Virus record (IMG/VR): IMGVR_UViG_3300008116_003012
Span: 1 to 64,000 of that record
DNA length: 64,000 bases
Source: a virus
Direction: 5' to 3' (one strand)
The position numbers and the translations under genes were made by a program. The notes under the pieces were generated by a model. It was not told where the DNA came from. It saw nothing but the letters and a program-made list of their open reading frames with translations, and did no database searches. Positions 30,364 to 38,787 of this stretch are shown here, piece after piece (the stretch's first letter is position 1; every line of letters begins with the position of its first letter).

Positions 30364-32599
30364 TCTGTACTATTGGTTTTGTAGCTTTAGTAACAGCAAC
30401 AATCATCAACTGATCTTTATCTAGTGTAATGTTAGCAGTGCCGCCATTCTTTAACTCACCAAACAACATCATTTTAGCAAGACTGCGTTTAATGTCTTTG
30501 TCAATAACACGTTGTAACGGACGAGCACCCATTTTAGGATCAAAGCCTTTGTCAATCAAGTAGTTAAGAGCTTCTTTGTTGATCTTGATCTTAACGCCTT
30601 TTTCTTTAACTTGGGCACGTAACTCATCAATAAACTTATCAACAACCTTAGTCATTGTTTCTTTAGTCAACTTGCTGAATGTAACAACAGCATCTAGTCG
30701 ATTACGGAACTCAGGAGCAAAGAATTTCTTTAATGCTGTGTCACTATAAGTAACTTCTTGTGTACCAAAACCGATCTTGTTCTTTTCAGCATCACTTGCA
30801 CCAGCATTGGTAGTAATGATTAAGATAATGTTACGGCAATCTGCTTGCTTTCCGTTTGAACCAGTGATAAAACCATTGTCCATCATTTGCAACAAGATAG
30901 TTGAAACGTCAGGATGGCTCTTTTCAATCTCGTCTAACAGCAATACACAATTCGGATGCTCTTGAATCTTAGTAATCAGTAAGCCTGCATTTTCTTCAAA
31001 GCCTACATAACCAGGAGGGCTACCGATTAGCTTGCTAACACTATGCTTCTCTTGATACTCACTCATATCAAAGCGCACAAGTTTAACACCCAAGTTCTTT
31101 GCCAAGCTCTTGGCAGTTTCAGTTTTACCTGTACCTGTTGGACCCATGAACACAAACGCACCAACTGGACGATTGTCAGGTTTCAATCCAGCACGGCTAA
31201 CAAGGATTTTGTCAACTACTTCTGTAATGGCAGCTTCTTGTCCATAAACTTCTGCCTTTAGCTGTGATTCAAGATTGTTTAATGTAGAACTTTCTTGTTC
31301 AGCAATAGTTTCTGCAGGCATGTTAACAACTTTAGCCAATTCATATTGAATCTCGCTTTCGCCTACTGTACGAGTTTCTACAATCTTTAAATTGAATCGA
31401 CTGCAAGCCAAGTCAATTAAGTCAATTGCTTTGTCAGGAAGCTTTTTATCGTTCTGATACTTAACGCTCAAGTCAATAGCTGCCTTAATAGCTTCGTCTT
31501 TAATCTTAACCTTATGATGTTCTTCGTAGTATTTCTTAATACCTTTAAGGATCTGGAAGCTCATTTCTTTGCTAGGCTCGTCAACAGTAATGCGTTGGAA
31601 CCTACGCATCAATGCACGATCTTTTTCAAAGTGTTTGCGATATTCTTCCCAGGTAGTTGAAGCAACTACTTTAATGTTGCCTTTGCTCAATGCAGGCTTC
31701 ATCATGTTAGCAAGGTCGTTAGCATTATTGTTAGCTGAACCAGCACCGCTAATCATATGTGCTTCGTCAATGAACAAGATAGTCTTACCTTTCTTGCCTA
31801 ATGCTTTCAACACCAACTTAAAACGTTCTTCGAAATCGCCGCGGTACTTAGATCCTGCAAGCATTGCACTAATGTCCAAGTTGAATACAGTGTAGTCTTT
31901 AAGGAAGTCCGGAACTGCACCTTGCACAATATTGTAAGCCAGACCTTCTGCAATTGCAGTCTTACCTACACCTGGATCACCTACAAGAATAACGTTGCTC
32001 TTGCTACGACGGCCCATTGCCAATGCTACATTCTCAAGTTCTTCTACACGACCGATAACTGGATCAATCTTGTTTTTCTTAACAGCTTCGTTAAGGTTAG
32101 TTGTAAAACTCTTTAGAGCACGATCACTTTGATTGTCACGCGGCTCTTCTTCTTGTTCTACAGTAGAGTCCATCTCGTTGTTGAGATAGTCTGCAAATTT
32201 GTCTTTATCAATGTTAGCTTGCTGAATGTAGTAAGCTGCAAAGCTACGTTTCTCACTCATCATAGCAAGGAATACATCAGTACTTTCAATACGTTGACGG
32301 CCATTAAACAGAACCTGTGTAAACGCACGATTGAGTACACGTTCTACAGTTTGTGTTTTACGAGGTTTAGCATCAGACTCACTAATAATATCGTCACATT
32401 TATTTTTTAAATAATGTTCTAGATTTTTCTTAATAAATTCCGGATCACTTCCGTACCCTTGAACGCATTTGGTAAAAGTTTCTTCGCATAGCATAGCAAA
32501 AAGCAAATGCTCCAAAGTCAAGTATTCGTGTTTAAGTTTCTTAGCAACATCGATTGCTTTTTCAAATACTAGTTGCAGTTCGTTACTTGGTTCTACCAT
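30335..32599 (-). CDS. clpA: ClpA-like AAA+ unfoldase
   Basis: A 754-aa Hsp100 protein of ClpA length (758 in E. coli). Clp_N repeats cover residues 1-140. AAA1 has GDPGVGKT (207-214) and LFIDEAH; AAA2 has GPTGTGKT (486-493) and LLLDEIEK. The ClpP-docking loop tripeptide is IGF at 609-611 (IGL in ClpA, IGF in ClpX), so it could hand substrates to host ClpP. No clpP or clpS is seen here. With the adjacent DnaJ it could redirect host proteolysis or refolding. Consensus promoter at 32624-32651. Confidence 0.92.
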   Translation of the reverse strand: MVEPSNELQLVFEKAIDVAKKLKHEYLTLEHLLFAMLCEETFTKCVQGYGSDPEFIKKNLEHYLKNKCDDIISESDAKPRKTQTVERVLNRAFTQVLFNGRQRIESTDVFLAMMSEKRSFAAYYIQQANIDKDKFADYLNNEMDSTVEQEEEPRDNQSDRALKSFTTNLNEAVKKNKIDPVIGRVEELENVALAMGRRSKSNVILVGDPGVGKTAIAEGLAYNIVQGAVPDFLKDYTVFNLDISAMLAGSKYRGDFEERFKLVLKALGKKGKTILFIDEAHMISGAGSANNNANDLANMMKPALSKGNIKVVASTTWEEYRKHFEKDRALMRRFQRITVDEPSKEMSFQILKGIKKYYEEHHKVKIKDEAIKAAIDLSVKYQNDKKLPDKAIDLIDLACSRFNLKIVETRTVGESEIQYELAKVVNMPAETIAEQESSTLNNLESQLKAEVYGQEAAITEVVDKILVSRAGLKPDNRPVGAFVFMGPTGTGKTETAKSLAKNLGVKLVRFDMSEYQEKHSVSKLIGSPPGYVGFEENAGLLITKIQEHPNCVLLLDEIEKSHPDVSTILLQMMDNGFITGSNGKQADCRNIILIITTNAGASDAEKNKIGFGTQEVTYSDTALKKFFAPEFRNRLDAVVTFSKLTKETMTKVVDKFIDELRAQVKEKGVKIKINKEALNYLIDKGFDPKMGARPLQRVIDKDIKRSLAKMMLFGELKNGGTANITLDKDQLMIVAVTKATKPIVQNETTEISSD

Positions 32600-32623
32600 A
32601 AATTTCCTCGTTGTAATTAATTT

Positions 32624-32651
32624 ATTATACAGTATTATTTTGATTTGTCAA
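32624..32651 (-). promoter_or_regulatory. consensus sigma70 promoter for clpA
   Basis: Exact TTGACA (32651-32646), 16 bases, exact TATAAT (32629-32624), minus strand. It overlaps the end of dnaJ. An AGGAAA ribosome binding site lies before the clpA ATG. Confidence 0.8.
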
Positions 32652-33474
32652 TTAGTTCGGCGTAGAGTTCTTCAAATTTAATTTTAAGATCTGGATCAGT
32701 TAAAACAGGAATATCAATACCCACTATAATAATAAGATTTCCAGACTGTCCTCTTAGGTTAGTAAATCCTAAATTGCTACTGACATATTCGGTACCATGT
32801 TGAACACCGGGCCGAATATTAAATCTAATCCCAGTGCCATTTAAATGATTAACAATTTTAGTACATCCAGTCATTGCTTCAATTGGATTAATAACACAAT
32901 AGGCAATTAAATCATTTCCTCTACGGTCAAACTCTTGACTACGTTGTACCATAACAGTTACATTAAGATCTCCCCGCGGCAAATTAGGTGAACTGTCGTC
33001 CCCCATGCCTTGATATCTAATAACTTGTCCTGATTCTACTCCTGCAGGAACTTGTATTATAACTGTTTGTTTTTTACCATTAGGCAATTGATAGCTTGCT
33101 TCTAAATCCGCTCCGAGATAACTTTGTTTAAAGTTAACGTTTACTCTAATGTTTAGATCTCTATTTTTTCTTCTGTTAGGTTGTTGTGTTTGCCTAAAGA
33201 ATTGTTCAAACGGATTTCCGCCGAACATAGAACTTACATCATGCCATCCTTGTCCGCTACCTTGTGTAAATGGATCAAAGCTGTGTTGCGGAGAATCGTA
33301 TTGTGCTCTTTTAACAGGATCACTTAGTGTGTCATATGCCTGTGCAATGGACTGAAAAGTTGCAGTATCTCCTCCTTTGTCAGGATGATGCTTTGTTGCT
33401 AACTTTCTATAGGCCTTTTTGATTTCGTCCTGACTTGCAGTTTTTGAAACACCTAACGTTTGATAATGATCCAT
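32635..33474 (-). CDS. dnaJ: DnaJ/CbpA-type co-chaperone
   Basis: A 279-aa J-domain protein. Residues 1-65 form the J domain with HPD at 30-32 (KHHPDKGGD). A short Gly/Phe-containing part follows, then C-terminal substrate-binding domains ([33 protein letters not shown]). There is no CxxCxGxG zinc region, so it is of type II (CbpA-like). It would recruit host DnaK, a common need for phage replication or assembly. No clear Shine-Dalgarno; own consensus promoter 23 bases upstream. Confidence 0.9.
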   Translation of the reverse strand: MDHYQTLGVSKTASQDEIKKAYRKLATKHHPDKGGDTATFQSIAQAYDTLSDPVKRAQYDSPQHSFDPFTQGSGQGWHDVSSMFGGNPFEQFFRQTQQPNRRKNRDLNIRVNVNFKQSYLGADLEASYQLPNGKKQTVIIQVPAGVESGQVIRYQGMGDDSSPNLPRGDLNVTVMVQRSQEFDRRGNDLIAYCVINPIEAMTGCTKIVNHLNGTGIRFNIRPGVQHGTEYVSSNLGFTNLRGQSGNLIIIVGIDIPVLTDPDLKIKFEELYAELIDKSK

Positions 33475-33486
33475 ATTGATAAAAAA

Positions 33487-33509
33487 AGGTATAGTGTATT
33501 ATACTATAC
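33487..33509 (-). terminator. inverted repeat overlapping the dnaJ -10, followed by seven T
   Basis: GGTATAGT pairs with ACTATACC; leftward it runs into TTTTTTT. It likely ends the lysis-cassette transcript and also overlaps the promoter 33497-33525. Confidence 0.65.
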
Positions 33510-33525
33510 CTTCTTATATATGTCA
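33497..33525 (-). promoter_or_regulatory. exact consensus sigma70 promoter for dnaJ
   Basis: TTGACA (33525-33520), 17 bases, TATAAT (33502-33497), minus strand. The -10 lies in the centre of an inverted repeat. Confidence 0.85.
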
Positions 33526-33538
33526 AGTAAAAAAATGT

Positions 33539-33769
33539 TTATTTTTTCTTGGCGTCTTCGACTTTAGTACCTTCAAACTTTTTGTGAACTTTAACAGTTT
33601 TACAATCTTGTTTTGGTTGTTTAGTTTTTGGATCGATAACTGGCTTGCCGTCTTTGCCCTGAATATCAACACAAACTTTTTTAGTTTCTGGTGCTGCTTT
33701 ATCATCGGCTGCATAAGCAGAACCTGCTGCTAAAAATCCTGCTACGAATAATGTTGTTAAAAATTTCAT
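33539..33769 (-). CDS. small secreted protein
   Basis: A 76-aa protein with a signal peptide (MKFLTTLFVAGFLAAGSAYA) and a short Lys-rich mature part with two Cys (KVCVDIQGKDGKPVIDPKTK). It looks like a host-type periplasmic peptide. It ends the lysis cassette, so a role in envelope disruption is possible but not shown. Its ATG has AAAGGAA just upstream. Confidence 0.65.
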   Translation of the reverse strand: MKFLTTLFVAGFLAAGSAYAADDKAAPETKKVCVDIQGKDGKPVIDPKTKQPKQDCKTVKVHKKFEGTKVEDAKKK

Positions 33770-33780
33770 TTTATATTCCT

Positions 33781-34311
33781 TTATAGTTCTGGGAAATTTG
33801 GTTGTTGTGGGCCAATCTTTCCGCTTCTTGATGTGAGTATGGTTGCTGGAGGTACTGCGCCGTAGCCTGGGTGACTTGTGCCAAATGAGCCTCCATTGTT
33901 AAATCCGCTTCCCATTGATTGGAGTTGTTCGAATGATTGTGTAAAGGTCGTTGCCATTGGTGTACCAATGTTGCCGCCGGGTTGCTGTCCAACTGTCGCC
34001 GGAGGTGTATATGTTGTATTGACATTTGATGGTAGGGCGGGTCCGCCATTGTTTGCTCCTCCTAGTTTCTCTTGTGTTCGACCATATGCAGCAACTCCTA
34101 GTACTGCACCCATTGCAATATGGTACAAACCTGCGCCTTGTAGTGTAATAGGTTGCCATTGTATAGTAACGCTTCCCTTATCTAAAGCCTGCAACAGACT
34201 CCACAATATTGGAAAAATAACAAAGTCTGCAATACAAGTTAACATGTAACTCCAACCCATAGCTGGACGCCATTTAGAATTCATCCAATCTTCTTTACTA
34301 TGGGCTTTCAT
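33781..34311 (-). CDS. holin-like membrane protein 1
   Basis: A 176-aa protein with WRPAMGWSYMLTCIADFVIF near the N-terminus, a pattern of 3TM holins, hydrophobic segments at about 17-42 and 59-78, then a long Gly/Pro/Asn-rich tail ending PNFPEL. In the cassette with endolysin and spanins it is the best holin candidate along with 34318-34902. Overlapping frames in the same region are shadows. Confidence 0.7.
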   Translation of the reverse strand: MKAHSKEDWMNSKWRPAMGWSYMLTCIADFVIFPILWSLLQALDKGSVTIQWQPITLQGAGLYHIAMGAVLGVAAYGRTQEKLGGANNGGPALPSNVNTTYTPPATVGQQPGGNIGTPMATTFTQSFEQLQSMGSGFNNGGSFGTSHPGYGAVPPATILTSRSGKIGPQQPNFPEL

Positions 34312-34317
34312 AATATA

Positions 34318-34902
34318 TTACAGTTCGGGATGATCTGGTTGCATCGGCATTGGTTTACCTGTGCTAGACATCATTGGCGCACTTGGAGGATTGAAGCTTT
34401 GCGCTGGCGCTGCTCCAAATCCAATAGGTGCTCCGAAGCCTGTTGATACATTATTTCCAAAACTGCTAGTTGGTGTAGCACCAAACGCAGGTCCTGCTCC
34501 AAATCCCGATGACATAGATCCAAAGCCACCGTTGTTTGTTGAAGAAATAGTCTGAGCACCGAATGGTCCACTAATTGTTGTTGATGAGCTTTTTGGTCCT
34601 CTATCCCATCCAGAATTTGCCGCCTTTAATGCTTCTTTCTGTGCTTCTTTGTCACCTGGACTAGCTAACATGATACCACTTAGTGTACCAGTTAAGAATG
34701 TAGCAATAGGAATGATCAGTTCAAAGAACTTTTGATCAATTGGGCTAATAGCGTTCAGCGGTTGTGTAACAAATATCAATGAATATAGCACAACAAATAC
34801 AATACCGAACAATGTCAATGATAGGCAAATTCCGATGAAAAATTTCAATCGGGCCATTAATTCTTCTTCAGTATAAATGTGTTCAGGTTGATTATTTTCC
34901 AC
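34318..34902 (-). CDS. holin-like membrane protein 2
   Basis: 194 aa from a GTG at 34902, chosen because AAGGAG lies six bases upstream; a frame-open ATG at 34962 would overlap the previous gene by 71 bases. Two membrane segments (KFFIGICLSLTLFGIVFVVL, and about 60-80) precede a Gly/Ser/Phe-rich tail ending PDHPEL, similar to the end of 33781-34311. The shared tail type suggests that the two membrane proteins act together. Confidence 0.65.
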   Translation of the reverse strand: MENNQPEHIYTEEELMARLKFFIGICLSLTLFGIVFVVLYSLIFVTQPLNAISPIDQKFFELIIPIATFLTGTLSGIMLASPGDKEAQKEALKAANSGWDRGPKSSSTTISGPFGAQTISSTNNGGFGSMSSGFGAGPAFGATPTSSFGNNVSTGFGAPIGFGAAPAQSFNPPSAPMMSSTGKPMPMQPDHPEL

Positions 34903-35179
34903 AACTGACTCCTTGTGTGTTAGGCGCCATAGCCGGCGCAGAAATTGTTTTAGCTGGTTCATCTTTTGGAGGTCCTAATCTTGGGTCACGTTGACCTTTA
35001 AAAATATGCTCGGGACATGTGCGAGTTACATCACATGTTGGCAACTTGCATATTTGTTTATCCCAGTTATCTGGATTTTGGCAAGGGTAACGAAAACTGT
35101 CACCGTTACTAAAATATGCTAACGCAAGAGGTGCTAATAGTAATACAAACACCCACTTGAGTAATTTTTTATCTTGCAT
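34892..35179 (-). CDS. membrane-anchored Cys-containing protein of the lysis cassette
   Basis: A 95-aa protein with one N-terminal hydrophobic segment (LLKWVFVLLLAPLALAYFSN) and a Cys-rich outer part (PCQNPDNWDKQICKLPTCDV, TRTCPEH). The Cys pattern suggests disulfides in the periplasm. Conserved next to holin genes in aquatic T4-like phages, as far as I recall. Confidence 0.65.
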   Translation of the reverse strand: MQDKKLLKWVFVLLLAPLALAYFSNGDSFRYPCQNPDNWDKQICKLPTCDVTRTCPEHIFKGQRDPRLGPPKDEPAKTISAPAMAPNTQGVSCGK

Positions 35180-35201
35180 TACTCAGCTCCTTTATATACT
35201 A

Positions 35202-35468
35202 TTATTTAACAGTTTCAAACTGTTTTTTCTGCTTGTCGTACCACTCATTCCATCCATCTACTTTGTTAGCACATTCATAGTATAAGCCGTAATTTTTAAC
35301 TACAGTTTTTAACAAATCTGTTATTGGTACGTTTGTACCTTCAATAGTGTTTAATGTTGGACATTTTTCTTGTAGAGTAGGTACTGCATCTGGAAAGTTT
35401 CTTTTAACTGGAGTAGGTGTGCTACATCCTGCTAATAACACAACAACGCCTAAAATAATTGCTTTCAT
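35202..35468 (-). CDS. small lipoprotein, o-spanin-like
   Basis: An 88-aa lipoprotein: signal peptide with lipobox LLAGCS (Cys15) and a Pro-rich start of the mature part (TPTPVKRNFPD). It overlaps the start of the downstream membrane protein pair by four bases (35465). This is the usual position and form of an outer-membrane spanin; no biochemical evidence is visible. Confidence 0.65.
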   Translation of the reverse strand: MKAIILGVVVLLAGCSTPTPVKRNFPDAVPTLQEKCPTLNTIEGTNVPITDLLKTVVKNYGLYYECANKVDGWNEWYDKQKKQFETVK

Positions 35469-35959
35469 TTCTTAGGCCCCTCCGCTGCTTTGTTCATAAC
35501 TGCCGCTGCATTATGTGCATCAATAATAGGTTGAGGTACAGGACAACGTTCTACATACTTGATAACTTCTTCTTTTTTAACAACTTCTTTATCTATGTAT
35601 TGAGTAATGTATTCAGTTTTGCCTTTGATAAACTCTTTTTGTTTTACAATTTTTTCTTGTATAACAACATTTTCTTTCTTAGACTCAGCTTCTGCCGCCG
35701 CTACTTTAGCTTCTAACTCTTTAACTCGATCACGCCACATCATTTCTGTAGTGTAACCACCTTTGAAATAGATTCCCGCAGTTAATAGTACAGCACTACC
35801 AATTTGAATTACTGTTACATATTTTGATAGGCCGGGAATTTTGTTTAAGATTTTGTGAAGTACAAAAAATGCTAGAATGAAACTGACCACTCCTGCAATC
35901 AACACTATGTTGACTATGTACATTAACAAAGTGTCAGGTAAGAATGACAGTAACCACAT
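35465..35959 (-). CDS. membrane protein with periplasmic coiled coil, i-spanin-like
   Basis: A 164-aa protein: two or three N-terminal hydrophobic segments (about 1-75) followed by a coiled coil (KELEAKVAAAEAESKKENVV and onward). The topology suits an inner-membrane spanin that spans the periplasm and binds the lipoprotein encoded next to it. The extra membrane segments are unusual for an i-spanin. Confidence 0.6.
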   Translation of the reverse strand: MWLLSFLPDTLLMYIVNIVLIAGVVSFILAFFVLHKILNKIPGLSKYVTVIQIGSAVLLTAGIYFKGGYTTEMMWRDRVKELEAKVAAAEAESKKENVVIQEKIVKQKEFIKGKTEYITQYIDKEVVKKEEVIKYVERCPVPQPIIDAHNAAAVMNKAAEGPKK

Positions 35960-35960
35960 A

Positions 35961-36593
35961 TTAATGTACTCCGAGAACGTGCAGAGCGTGATTGTAGTGT
36001 TTAATACGATCTTCTAAGCCAATAGTACCACCGTTAATACGCTTGGTTAGTGTAAGGATATCACCTGCATCTGCCCATTGATTTAGATTATTTTGTTCCC
36101 AGAAGAAACATGCACTTTGTACGGCACCTTCGAATGTTCCTAAGTACTCTACACATTCTTCCATGTTTTCAATACCTACACTGGCTGCAAAGAATGTATA
36201 ATTATTCTTACCAGTTAATTGAATTAGTCCACGTCCTAGGTAGCGATATCCGTCACCTGACGCTTCGTCACCGTTGCCCATACGATTGGCATAGACCTTG
36301 TTGGCAATCATTTGAGGATTTTTAGCATAAGGCTGTGCAGACTCTAGTGTAGGAAAGTATTTCTTAAAAGTTTTAGTTAAACTTTCTGCTTTGTAATTTA
36401 AATTCTCTTGTAGGAATTTAAAATTGCCACTTTCGTGAGCGCACTGAGCAATAAACGCTGCTACTCTTTCAGGAGTATTAATTTTATACTCTGGAAGAAT
36501 TTGATTCAATGCATCGTACCAATAGTCTAGATAAGGGTTCTTACCTATCATTTCCGCTAAATGTGCTTTTTTAAATTCAAATGTAAAACTCAT
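35961..36593 (-). CDS. endolysin, GH19 chitinase-like
   Basis: A 210-aa GH19-type muramidase/chitinase. AAFIAQCAHESGNFKFLQEN contains the catalytic Glu (HESG), and YRYLGRGLIQLTGKNNY is the family signature. No signal peptide, so release depends on a holin such as those at 33781-34902. Length is normal for a single-domain enzyme. Confidence 0.9.
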   Translation of the reverse strand: MSFTFEFKKAHLAEMIGKNPYLDYWYDALNQILPEYKINTPERVAAFIAQCAHESGNFKFLQENLNYKAESLTKTFKKYFPTLESAQPYAKNPQMIANKVYANRMGNGDEASGDGYRYLGRGLIQLTGKNNYTFFAASVGIENMEECVEYLGTFEGAVQSACFFWEQNNLNQWADAGDILTLTKRINGGTIGLEDRIKHYNHALHVLGVH

Positions 36594-37309
36594 AGTTTCT
36601 CCAATGCTACGGCATAACCGCTGTTTTCAAATACATACACTCCGTTTACTTTAGTAATATTATAGTTACCGAGATATTTACTTAAAAATAGAACTTCTGC
36701 CATGTCTTTACTTTCTAGCATGATTCTTCCCGGCAAACTTTCATATACTGCCTGTGTTGTTCCAAATCCTTTTATACGCATTCTTAACGGATCAGAATAC
36801 ATTTTTTGAAAAATTAAATCTTCGTTGTCTGCACTAACTGCTTCAATAAAACTACGATTAAAAAAATTACTAAAGTTGTTTAGTGAATTTTCTTTAATTG
36901 TTACTTCGTAATCTTGTTTGCTAGTAGGAATATTCTCTGAAAGAGTTTCTTCACTAACTGGTATACTAGTAAAACTCTTATAGTATCGAAATTTAAAATC
37001 GTCAATACCAGTTAGTCTTTGTACACCGCTTAAAATCTCCATGATTTGTTCAGGTACATGCTTGTTACGTTCCATTTCAACAAACACTTTATAACGGCCA
37101 TCCTTTAATTCACCCGGAGTTGAATCAGCGTCAAGTACAAATTCATATCCTCTTTCGATAAAGTTAACAAGATCAGTTGCTGGTTCGTGATCTTCTACAG
37201 TAAAGCTCAATACAACAACATCGTTATCAGAGCCCATCTTACTAGCATAACTGTCTATTTCAAAAATATTACTAACAAGATGTACTAGATCATTTGAATG
37301 TAACGCCAT
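36590..37309 (-). CDS. conserved phage protein, function unknown
   Basis: A 239-aa protein of mixed alpha/beta content (VVVLSFTVEDHEPATDLVNF, then YEFVLDADSTPGELKDGRYK). It overlaps the endolysin gene by four bases. Homologues in aquatic T4-like phages are unannotated, to my knowledge. Its position between a virion-like gene and endolysin gives no clear clue. Confidence 0.7.
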   Translation of the reverse strand: MALHSNDLVHLVSNIFEIDSYASKMGSDNDVVVLSFTVEDHEPATDLVNFIERGYEFVLDADSTPGELKDGRYKVFVEMERNKHVPEQIMEILSGVQRLTGIDDFKFRYYKSFTSIPVSEETLSENIPTSKQDYEVTIKENSLNNFSNFFNRSFIEAVSADNEDLIFQKMYSDPLRMRIKGFGTTQAVYESLPGRIMLESKDMAEVLFLSKYLGNYNITKVNGVYVFENSGYAVALEKL

Positions 37310-37310
37310 G

Positions 37311-37877
37311 TTATGCTGCTCCTGGTGTTACAGCAGGTGCTGCTGCTGGTGCAGCCGCTGTTGGTGCTGCTGGTGCGGCAGCAGCCGCAGTATCAGCTGG
37401 CTCGCTTGGTGCTGCTTGTGTTCCTTCAGTACGGCCAATACCCATATTTTCTTTCATCTTTGACATATAACCATTATAAATGTCAGCCGCTAGCTTCTTA
37501 GGCATATTAATTTCTACAACCCATACTGGTTTTCTATCCAGTTTTCCTTTTTGTGTGTTTGGTCTCAAATCGTCATGTGTTTCTACTTTTCGAGGTTCTA
37601 CTAAAAAGGTCTTTTCATATTTGACTTTACATCCGTAATCTAATAGGCGTTTACCTCCCATCGGATTCGGCATTTTATCTTGGGGCCACATGAAACTAGC
37701 CTTGATCCAATGACGATCTATATGAGGACCACTACATAGTTCCCCATCTTCCCAGTTTTCGTAGACATACATATCCATCTCGTCCAACACTCTTTCAAAG
37801 TCTTTTAACACTGAAAGATTGCTGTTTGTGTTGTATATTGACTCTACGTTTTTGATAACTTCTAAAATATCTAGCAT
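37311..37877 (-). CDS. conserved protein with Ala/Pro-rich tail
   Basis: 188 aa from the ATG at 37877 (MLDILEVIKN), with GGAAG upstream; a GTG four codons earlier is less likely. The N-terminal 140 residues are a conserved domain (DEMDMYVYENWEDGELCSGP, SFMWPQDKMPNPMGGKRLLD). The tail is Ala/Pro-rich. Precedes the late-type motif at 37900-37909. Function unknown. Confidence 0.7.
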   Translation of the reverse strand: MLDILEVIKNVESIYNTNSNLSVLKDFERVLDEMDMYVYENWEDGELCSGPHIDRHWIKASFMWPQDKMPNPMGGKRLLDYGCKVKYEKTFLVEPRKVETHDDLRPNTQKGKLDRKPVWVVEINMPKKLAADIYNGYMSKMKENMGIGRTEGTQAAPSEPADTAAAAAPAAPTAAAPAAAPAVTPGAA

Positions 37878-37891
37878 AATGACTTCCACAA

Positions 37892-37920
37892 TTGTTACAG
37901 TTATTTATCTAGCCTAAAAT
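37892..37920 (+). promoter_or_regulatory. sigma70-type promoter for phoH
   Basis: TTGTTA, 17 bases, TAAAAT on the plus strand, about 115 bases before the phoH ATG, giving a leader of about 109 bases. Confidence 0.45.
37900..37909 (-). promoter_or_regulatory. T4-like late promoter motif
   Basis: GATAAATAAC on the minus strand, 23 bases upstream of the 37311-37877 ATG. Overlaps the rightward phoH promoter. Confidence 0.45.
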
Positions 37921-37965
37921 GATATCTTATGTTATTACTTTAGCCCAAAAGAACTAAGTAATAGT

Positions 37966-38030
37966 GTAGGACCTCTGTAGTTACTGGGCGGTCACTACAT
38001 TGTCCTACTTTACTTTTAAAAAGTGGGAGA
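37966..38030 (+). promoter_or_regulatory. structured phoH leader, possible RNA switch
   Basis: Structure A: GTAGGAC (37966-37972) pairs with GTCCTAC (38002-38008), with an inner stem TGTAGT/ACTACA (37976-37981, 37994-37999) and a 12-base loop. Structure B: CCTACTTT (38004-38011) pairs with AAAGTGGG (38020-38027), covering the ribosome binding site GGGAG. CCTAC is shared, so A and B exclude each other. A would free translation, B would block it. Ligand or trigger unknown. Confidence 0.55.
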
Positions 38031-38035
38031 ACTGA

Positions 38036-38755
38036 ATGAGTAAAAACCGCGTAAAAAAACGTTTTACTTCAAATGTCAATGTAATTGACTTTCAAAACTA
38101 TGCACCTCAAAAGAAGCATAAAGTAACACTATTGCCTCGCAATAAAAACCAAGAAACTTACCTACAAAAACTACAAGATGATAAAAAAAGCATTGTCTTT
38201 GCTATCGGCCCTGCTGGTACGGGTAAAACAATCATGGCTGTTATGCATGGCATTAAATTACTTCAAGAAGGCATTATTGAAAAAATTATAGTGACAAGAC
38301 CCGCCGTTTCCGTTGATGAAGATTTAGGATTCTTGCCAGGTACGCTTAATGAAAAGATGGCACCTTGGACAAGACCTATTTTTGATGTTTTAGGAGAATA
38401 CTATCAAACTAAAGAGATAGCAGCCATGCTAGAAGATGGAATTATCGAAATAAGCCCACTTGCATATATGCGCGGCCGTACGTTTAAAAATGCGTACATT
38501 ATTGCAGACGAAATGCAAAACGCCACGCAGAATCAAATGAAAATGTTATTAACCCGTCTTGGAGAAAATTCTAAGATGGTAGTTACAGGAGATTTAGCTC
38601 AAGCAGATAGATTAAAAGACAATGGTTTGATTGATTTTATTACTCGAGTCGAAGACAGGAGATATCAACATATTGATGTTGCTAGATTTGATCATAAAGA
38701 TATTGAACGACACAAAGCAGTTGCCGAAGTTTTAAAAATTTACGGCGATGAATAA
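38036..38755 (+). CDS. phoH: PhoH-like ATPase
   Basis: A 239-aa PhoH family P-loop protein. Walker A is GPAGTGKT (58-65), Walker B region IIADEMQN (155-162), and the segment TRPAVSVDEDLGFLPG is diagnostic. phoH is frequent in aquatic phages; it is a putative ATPase/helicase of RNA or stress metabolism. Unlike its neighbours it lies on the plus strand with its own promoter, structured leader and terminator. GGGAG lies six bases upstream of the ATG. Confidence 0.93.
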   Translation: MSKNRVKKRFTSNVNVIDFQNYAPQKKHKVTLLPRNKNQETYLQKLQDDKKSIVFAIGPAGTGKTIMAVMHGIKLLQEGIIEKIIVTRPAVSVDEDLGFLPGTLNEKMAPWTRPIFDVLGEYYQTKEIAAMLEDGIIEISPLAYMRGRTFKNAYIIADEMQNATQNQMKMLLTRLGENSKMVVTGDLAQADRLKDNGLIDFITRVEDRRYQHIDVARFDHKDIERHKAVAEVLKIYGDE

Positions 38756-38762
38756 GAGATAA

Positions 38763-38787
38763 AAAAGGGCGCTTTATGCGCCCTTTT
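38763..38787. terminator. bidirectional intrinsic terminator
   Basis: AAAAGGGCGC and GCGCCCTTTT pair around TTTAT. It ends phoH rightward; leftward it covers the stop codon and last codons of the dCMP deaminase gene, which lie in the loop and right arm. Confidence 0.9.

Noticed and set aside
33771-34159. Alternative minus-strand frames in the holin-like region
   Set aside because: Low-complexity Gly/Asn-rich coding produces open shadow frames; the 33781-34311 frame has membrane segments and a proper context.
34371-34571. 66-aa minus-strand frame inside the second holin-like gene
   Set aside because: Shadow of the Gly/Phe-rich tail.
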